Below, piece after piece: positions 58,595-64,000 of a DNA stretch of 64,000 nucleotides. Under the pieces are notes generated by a model that saw only the letters and a program-made list of their open reading frames with translations, had not been told where the DNA came from and ran no database searches. Position 1 is the first letter of the stretch; the number at the start of each line of letters is the position of its first letter. The translations under genes and the position numbers were made by a program. The DNA is taken from positions 92,054,756 to 92,118,755 of the forward strand of contig CM060315.1 in the NCBI GenBank assembly GCA_030674185.1. The letters are read 5' to 3'. Origin of the DNA: Monoplex corrugatus (taxonomy: Eukaryota; Mollusca; Gastropoda; Littorinimorpha; Ranellidae).

Positions 58595-58858
58595 TTAACC
58601 CTTTGACTCCCTCACCCTATCCACCAGCTGCAAAAACTTAACCCTTTGACTCCCTCACCCTATCCACCAACTGCAAAAACTTTAACCCTTTGACTCCCTC
58701 ACCCTATCCACCAACTACAAAAACTTAACCCTTTGACTCCCTCACCCTATCCACCAGCTGCAAAAACTTAACCCTTTGACTCCCTCACCCTATCCACCAA
58801 CTACAAAAACTTAACCCTTTGACTCCCGCACCCTATCCACCAGCTGCAAAAAGGGTTA
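58595..58858. repeat. 43-bp tandem array of TTAA-MITE arms, 6 copies
   Basis: TTAACCCTTTGACTCCCTC starts at 58595, 58638, 58682, 58725, 58768 and 58811; each unit ends CTGCAAAAAC or CTACAAAAAC before the next TTAA. The last unit closes with AAAAAGGGTTAA. Each 43-bp unit equals one arm of the outer palindromic MITE. Confidence 0.95.
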
Positions 58859-58859
58859 A

Positions 58860-59335
58860 CAACAAAATACACCAGGATTGTATGGGTCAACAGACAGTCC
58901 TGGACCAACTGCTGATGGTTACGATCACAACAGGGATGGAGTAGCACCTGGCAATGCTACACTTAAAACCATTCCCTCTGTGTCTTACAACACAGCCATC
59001 AGGTGGGTAAAGGCAGCCTCAAAAGTCCCAGTCCCCTGTGCTACCAGGTTAAGTCTTTGGGCCGTGTAACCCCTACAGAAAACCTTGAGAGTTAAAGTCA
59101 GGCATCACCAAACCAACCATAGTACCACAACAACAATAATAATTAGAAGAAAAAGAAGAATGATAGTAGTTATATGGCACCAAATCTGGACAATTCAAAT
59201 CAAGGTGCACCACGTACCAGACATATGTGTGCGATCAATATGGACCACCTTACAAAACGTGGGGGGGGGGACACCAGAAGCCAGTATGAATGTGCAGGTA
59301 ACAAGCACACACACACGTTGATTTGGAAGGTGAGA
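58860..59335. other. unannotated
   Basis: No feature recognised. Confidence 0.3.
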
Positions 59336-59339
59336 AACT

Positions 59340-59425
59340 TCACCCTTTATCCAGCGGGCAGGATCAAACCCCAGACCTTCTGACCGAACATCTGACCGCT
59401 TACCACGTCCACTACCAGGCCTGTT
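59340..59425 (-). repeat. tRNA-like SINE head (family 2), minus strand
   Basis: Reads GGCCTGGTAGTGGACGTGGT on the - strand and later GGGTTTGATCCTGCCCG, resembling A and B boxes of a pol III promoter. Confidence 0.55.
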
Positions 59426-59444
59426 TGGAGTTCATGCACAGTGG

Positions 59445-59566
59445 ATTGAACGCACTCAGACAATTCCATATGCGCTCAATCCAGTAATTATCTGACAGAC
59501 CACACCAGTCTGTGCAAAACGCCATGCACTGGCAATATCTTGATACACAAGAACCTGTCACAATAA
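59445..59566 (-). mobile_element. SINE family 1 fragment, minus strand
   Basis: CAATTCCATATGCGCTCAAT, CAGTAATTATCTGACAG, GCCATGCACTGGCAATATC. Truncated where a TTAA element begins. Confidence 0.6.
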
Positions 59567-59570
59567 TTAA

Positions 59571-60841
59571 CCCCTTAAACGCCAAAATGTAAATGTGACC
59601 TCCCACCACGAAATTAGTCTTAACTAGCATTTGGAGTATTTTGAGATATACTTATCACTGGAAAGTGTACATTCTGCTGATTATTTTGGTCCTTGAATGA
59701 AGCTTGTATTCAAAAAAATGTAGATGTTATGTATGTTTAAAGTCATTAAGTTGTATGACGGCCATTTTGAGAAAACAGTCTCTAAAGTTGTTGTGTGCTC
59801 TCCTACACATTTTCCTTAAATTTCTTTATTTGGTGGCTTTGACCCAGTTTGTTTCTAATTTTGGCTGTCATTATCTGAAAGGTGCACCAAAGAGCTTTCC
59901 ATCAGTATATTACATGTGCGGGTATTGTACAGGTTACGGTTCATAATAAGACAAAAATAGGTACTTTTGGTAAGAAACTGCGTTCTTTCTGCTGCGATCA
60001 GAGCATTGAAATACCATTTTAAATTGATTAATATTTTCTTCAAGAAAAAAATTTCTGTGGGGGATAGATTATAGTCTACAGAAATCAATTTTGAGAAAAA
60101 GTCAAAACACCCCAGACAGACCCTCAGTCACCTTTTCAGCTCCTAGTGCTGTTCAACTGACTGCGAGTTAAGACTGATTTCGTGGTGGGAGGTCACAAAT
60201 AAAGAGGTAAATCGCCTGGGTCAGGGAACTTGAAACGTTTTGACTTTAAAAAAAATTCATATCTCTTCATCCAGCCCACAAAACAATACATTTTCTTGTT
60301 CAGTATACTTTACAACACACCAGGAACAGCAGTACTTTTGGTCTGATGATCACCAATGCTAATAACGTCATTCCGACTCTTATCTGGATCAGGTCTAACT
60401 TCTGACATCAACATTGAAATATGGCCTGCAAGCACCAGATTATCGTCACTTTCACTCTCACGGAGTGAATCAACAGACATCAAATCAGAATCACCTCCTC
60501 AAATAATGATTTCTGAAACTTCTGCTGTATAAGTAGTTTTTCGTGCCCGAATGCCGCTCGGTGTTGAAACTGGTTTGTCCGCCATTGTTTAGTCGCTGTA
60601 CAGTAATCAGCTGTAGGGGTCACCTTTCCAATCGCACAGGCGGAAAAGACCGTAACCGTCACGCATATGTAATTAGCATTTATTTATAGAGGGAATTCCA
60701 CTGATACCTCACACGTCACTGAAAGTGTTGAGATTTTCCAGTTAAAAATAGGGAAAGGTCACTGATTGAATATTCAGTCGTGGCACTGGAGGTACATGTT
60801 TCTTTCAATCGAATATTTGGTCGGAAGCAGCTAACACGTTA
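59571..60841 (-). mobile_element. piggyBac-type element, copy 3, old, with nested insertion
   Basis: TTAA (59567-59570) then CCCCTTAAACGCCAAAATG; resumes after the nested element with AGGTAAATCGCCTGGGTC and shares CATATCTCTTCATCCAGCC, TTCTTGTTCAGTATACTTTA and a degraded right end TCGGAAGCAGCTAACACG with copies 1 and 2. The - strand ORF is broken. Clearly older than the other two copies. Confidence 0.75.
59595..60196. mobile_element. 602-bp DNA transposon nested in piggyBac-type copy 3
   Basis: 35-bp terminal inverted repeats starting GTGACCTCCCACCACGAAAT and ending in the complement ATTTCGTGGTGGGAGGTCAC, two mismatches. AAAT on both sides looks like a 4-bp duplication. Removing it restores continuity with the other copies. 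The interior is AT-rich and has no recognisable protein. Superfamily unknown. Confidence 0.8.
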
Positions 60842-60887
60842 CAAGTATTCAGATGGGCGGCTGACAGCCAAAATTTGTTGACGTCAC

Positions 60888-60953
60888 CTTCAGGTTTTTA
60901 CAACTCCTGCACCTGTCAGGACTCCTTGGACCGTCTCTTTTCCCCTGACAATA
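60888..60953 (-). CDS. candidate furin-like cysteine-rich exon
   Basis: On the - strand a pyrimidine-rich tract and ATTGTCAG precede a 66-bp (22-codon) stretch ending AAG before GTGACG, a plausible donor. It encodes YCQGKRD then GPRSPDRCRSCKNLK. The spacing C...GP.-PD-C.-SC.-N resembles one repeat of furin-like cysteine-rich domains (proprotein convertases, ErbB-type receptors). One expected Cys (C-x3-C) is Arg here. If real, the gene runs leftward and could include the Ser/Thr-rich stretch at 58206-58537. Short length makes chance similarity possible. Confidence 0.3.
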
Positions 60954-61017
60954 CTGACAATGACACAGATACATAGACACAGGCAGAAGTGAGACAGAAA
61001 CATGAGAAACAGAGAGA

Positions 61018-61021
61018 AACA

Positions 61022-61095
<74 letters not shown>
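61018..61095. repeat. (GCAC)n and (CA)n microsatellite
   Basis: About 10 copies of CGCA followed by CA repeats. Confidence 0.95.
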
Positions 61096-61254
61096 TGAAA
61101 TGGCACTCTGTGTTTGCTGACCTGCGCACTCTGTGTTCGCTGGAAAGACTTGCGGTTGGAATCTTCATTGGACAGGTTGGCTGTAGTGGACTGTGGTCCA
61201 GTAATACTCTGTCATCTGTCACATATAATGCACAGTGTCAGTCACACAGTCTTC

Positions 61255-61509
61255 TCTCTCTCTCACACACACAGACACAGACACAGACACACACACAAAG
61301 GCACACACACACACAGAGGCACACACACACACACACAGAGGCGCACACACACACACACAACACACACATACAGACACAACACACACACAGACACAAATAC
61401 AACACACACACACAGACACAGATACAGACCCACACACACAACACACACATACAGACACAACACACACACAGACACAGATACAGACCCACACACACACAAC
61501 ACACAACCA

Positions 61510-61563
<54 letters not shown>

Positions 61564-61575
61564 CACACACACAGA
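61255..61575. repeat. CA/CAGA-rich simple sequence
   Basis: Mixed ACACAC, ACAGACACAGATACAGACC and CACACAACACAC blocks. Overlapping 100-200 codon frames on both strands are artefacts. Confidence 0.95.
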
Positions 61576-61699
61576 GGTCAGCTGTAGTAGACATACTTCA
61601 AAGTTTACAATGGCAATGACAAAAACCACCAGCTAGGGTGAGTGAGAGGAGGGAGGGGGAGTGGAGGTCTGAGAGAAAGAGTCTGGATTTTTTTCAGGA

Positions 61700-62022
61700 G
61701 ATTCAACGCACACTCGGGCAAGTCCATATGCGCCTCACACAAATCTATCAGTAGTTATCTGGCAGACTCCCATAGCCTGCAAAAAAACCCTATGCACTGG
61801 AAATGGAAAGGTGGAGGGACCTATAAAACACTAAGATGACTCCATTAGAATTCCCCCCCCCCCCCCACCAACACACACACAGCTACTAAGGCCTTGGAGG
61901 CACAAAACCCTATGCACTGGAAAGGGAAAGGTGGAGGGACCTATAAAACACTTAGCTGACTCCATTAGAATCCCCTCCCCCCCACCAACACACACACAGC
62001 TACTATGGCCTTGGAGGCACAA
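61700..62022 (-). mobile_element. SINE family 1 fragment with a 117-bp tandem duplication
   Basis: AAGTCCATATGCGCCTCACA and GTTATCTGGCAGACTCCC mark the SINE tail. The segment AACCCTATGCACTGG ... GGCCTTGGAGGCACAA occurs twice (about 61787-61903 and 61904-62022), including a C-run and CA-run of different lengths. Confidence 0.7.
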
Positions 62023-62084
62023 AGCCCAGTATTTAGCATTTTAAGCGTAGCAATCTTAATTTCAGTGTAGCACTCATATGTGAT

Positions 62085-62755
62085 CATGGTGATCAGTAAA
62101 AAACATGAAATCCCCTCATGCAAAATAACAGCAAATGGCACAACCTTGACACAGGTTAATAAGTTAAAATACCTGGGAACGGTCATTTCATCAGACGGCA
62201 GATGCACATCGGAAATAGCCGGTAGAATCGGCCAAGCCAAAACAGCATTCAAGAAGATGACAAGCATTCTTACCAACAAATGCCTATCAATTAACATCAG
62301 AAAGAGAGTCCTTGAATGTTATATAGAACCAATACTGTTGTACAGATGCGAGGCGTGGACAGTCAGCAAGCAAAGCCAGAGCAAGATTGAGGCAGCCGAG
62401 ATGTGGTTTCTGAAAAGAATGTTGAGAGTTCCATGGACAGCAAAGAAAACAAACGAGACAGTCTTGATGGAGGCAGACACAAGTAGATCACTCATAAGGA
62501 AGATTAGGAAAAGACAGGCAACATTTATAGGCCATTTTATGAGGAAGGGAGATTTGGAGCACCTGGTCACAACGGGAAAGCTGGAGGGAAAGAGAGCACC
62601 AGGTAGACCCAGGGAGAAAATGCTGGACAAACTTGCAGAGTGGCTGGGGACGAGGAGGGTGGGGGAGATGCTAGGGGCAACGAGAGATAGAGACAGACGG
62701 AAGTCCATGATCGCCAACGCCATGCGGCAGGGCACATGATGATGATGATGATGAT
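62085..62755 (+). pseudogene. 5'-truncated LINE with 11-bp target duplication
   Basis: The open frame to 62739 reads VNKLKYLGTVISSDGRC, AKTAFKKMTSILTNKCL, RRMLRVPWTAKKTNE-like (KRMLRVPWTAKKTNE), and GKRAPGRPREKMLDKLAEWL, then ends in (TGA)n. It is the region C-terminal to the RT palm in RTE/Nimb-like LINEs. TCATATGTGAT occurs at 62074-62084 and 62756-62766, exactly bracketing the insert. The open frame is intact from truncation point to stop, so the insertion is young. Confidence 0.88.
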
Positions 62756-62769
62756 TCATATGTGATATC

Positions 62770-63130
62770 ATCACTTCACACACGCGATGAGGGCAGACAT
62801 AACAGACCGAAATCTCCTAGTTATCCTGTGGTGTTAATTTGAATTACAAACATGGCCAACAACAAAACCAATCATCCATAAGGCAGCAAAATTGTGGTTG
62901 TCCTTTACAAGTTTTTCTTCTGGTTTTTCTTCTTTCCCTTACTGTACTAGGCCTATAGTTTTGACGAAATAAGTTTAAACTCCAAAGATCCATGCAGCTC
63001 AGTTCAGTTTCATCGGATGCAAAGTCCATGAAATGTAGCAGCCACGCCTTTTCAACTAAACTGTAACATGCTACGCTAACAGTGTAGCACTTGGCTGCTG
63101 TACATACACACACAGTGGACATATTGTAGC
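62770..63130. other. unannotated
   Basis: No feature recognised. Confidence 0.35.
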
Positions 63131-63655
63131 AATACTCTGCCATTTGTTATAATAAACAGTTACTGTCAACCAGTCGCCATAGTAACACTGCGCCGTTTGT
63201 TATAATAAACAGTTACTGTCAACCAGTCGCCATAGTAACACTCTGTCATTTGTTATAATAAACAGTTACTGTCAACCAGTCGCCATAGTAACACTCTGTC
63301 ATTTGTTATAATAAACAGTTACTGTCAACCAGTCGCCATAGTAACACTCTGCCATTTGTTATAATAAACAGTTACTGTCAACCAGTCGCCATAGTAACAC
63401 TCTGCCATTTGTTATAATAAACAATTACTGTCAACCAGTCGCCATAATAACACTCTGCCATTTGTTATAATAAACAGTTACTGTCAACCAGTCGCCATAG
63501 TAACACTCTGCCATTTGTTATAATAAAGTTACTGTCAACCAGTCGCCATAGTAACACTCTGCCATTTGTTATAATAAACAATTACTGTCAACCAGTCGCC
63601 ATAGTAACACTCTGCCATTTGTTATAATAAACAGTTACTGTCAACCCGTCGCCAT
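63130..63655. repeat. 53-bp minisatellite, about 10 copies
   Basis: Unit CCATTTGTTATAATAAACAG, TTACTGTCAACCAGTCGCCA, TAGTAACACTCTG; very homogeneous. Confidence 0.96.
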
Positions 63656-63775
63656 AAAGTAGTTAGTGCAACAGACTACAGATTCAAAGGTTGTGGGTTC
63701 GAATCCCATCAGGCCTTTCAAAACTACTGTGGGATTTTCCAGCCCCAACCGGTTCCTACCTACAGTTGAGAGTAC
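63655..63775 (+). mobile_element. SINE family 2 with tRNA-like head
   Basis: Head AGTAGTTAGTGCAACAGACT through GGGTTCGAATCCCATCAGG, with a canonical B box GGTTCGAATCC; body CTACTGTGGGATTTTCCAGC, CGGTTCCTACCTACAGTTG. Cut at the right by MITE-like tandem units. No clover-leaf with a clean acceptor stem, so not a tRNA gene. Confidence 0.65.
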
Positions 63776-64000
63776 TGCTGGAAGCTGGTGGACAGGGTGT
63801 GGGGGTCATAAGGGTCAGTTCTTCCTTAACTAGCATGGTTGACAATGCAGAATGCTGGTGGACAGGGTGTGGGGGTCATAAGGGTCAGTTCTTCCTTAAC
63901 TAGCATGGTTGACAATGCAGAATGCTGGTGGACAGGGTGTGGTGGGTCATAAGGATCAGTTCTTCCTTAACTAGCATGGTTGACAATGCAAGATGCTGGT
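63776..64000. repeat. roughly 70-bp tandem repeat made of TTAA-MITE arm
   Basis: GGTGGACAGGGTGTGGGGGT, CATAAGGGTCAGTTCTTCC and TTAACTAGCATGGTTGACAA repeated three times up to the window edge. Confidence 0.85.

Noticed and set aside
63655..63716. Possible tRNA gene
   Set aside because: Good B box but no convincing acceptor stem or anticodon arm, and it continues into a SINE body found elsewhere in the window.

Overview
The window is animal nuclear DNA, most likely from a gastropod mollusc. It carries most of one recognisable gene, the catalytic subunit of cAMP-dependent protein kinase (PKA-C). The gene is spread over about 23 kb on the + strand as short exons in very large introns filled with minisatellites and transposon relics. 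The gastropod guess rests on an alternative-exon arrangement that I recall being described for Aplysia PKA-C, plus the style of the SINEs, LINEs and TTAA-targeting elements. It is an inference, not something the sequence proves.

PKA-C region (about 1-27.5 kb): seven exon positions reconstruct human-numbered residues 112-350. They are exon A (3519-3601), two alternative versions of the next exon, B (8081-8207) and C (11214-11340), then D (18989-19084), E (22126-22248), F (24572-24736) and G with the stop codon (26666-26791). The N-lobe exons lie outside the window to the left. B and C are both 127 bp, have identical phases and both encode a complete catalytic loop, so they behave as mutually exclusive exons. 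Reading the junctions shows a built-in safeguard: joining B to C makes TGA the first codon of C, and skipping both makes AGG-TGA at the A-D junction. Several intronic minisatellites abut exons and repeat splice-site-like motifs.

Mobile DNA: a family fauna with CCC...GGG ends flanked by TTAA (piggyBac-type) dominates. It includes three copies of one roughly 680-bp element, a 328-bp MITE, and about a dozen small modular palindromic MITEs, one of which holds a perfect 80-bp palindrome. There are also CAGGG-ended hAT-like elements with 5- or 6-bp target duplications, a foldback mariner, a dead DIRS-type reverse transcriptase, 3' ends of at least two LINE types, and two tRNA-derived SINE families. 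Many are nested in one another, and empty sites are visible in paralogous copies.

Right half (about 27.5-64 kb): I see no certain host gene. Long low-complexity arrays dominate (28.1-29.6, 39.2-42.1, 42.9-44.5, 45.6-46.2 and 46.5-47.6 kb). Two short stretches on the - strand (60888-60953, furin-like cysteine-rich; 58206-58537, Ser/Thr-rich) may be exons of a second gene, at low confidence. Very long open frames inside tandem arrays were rejected as coding.
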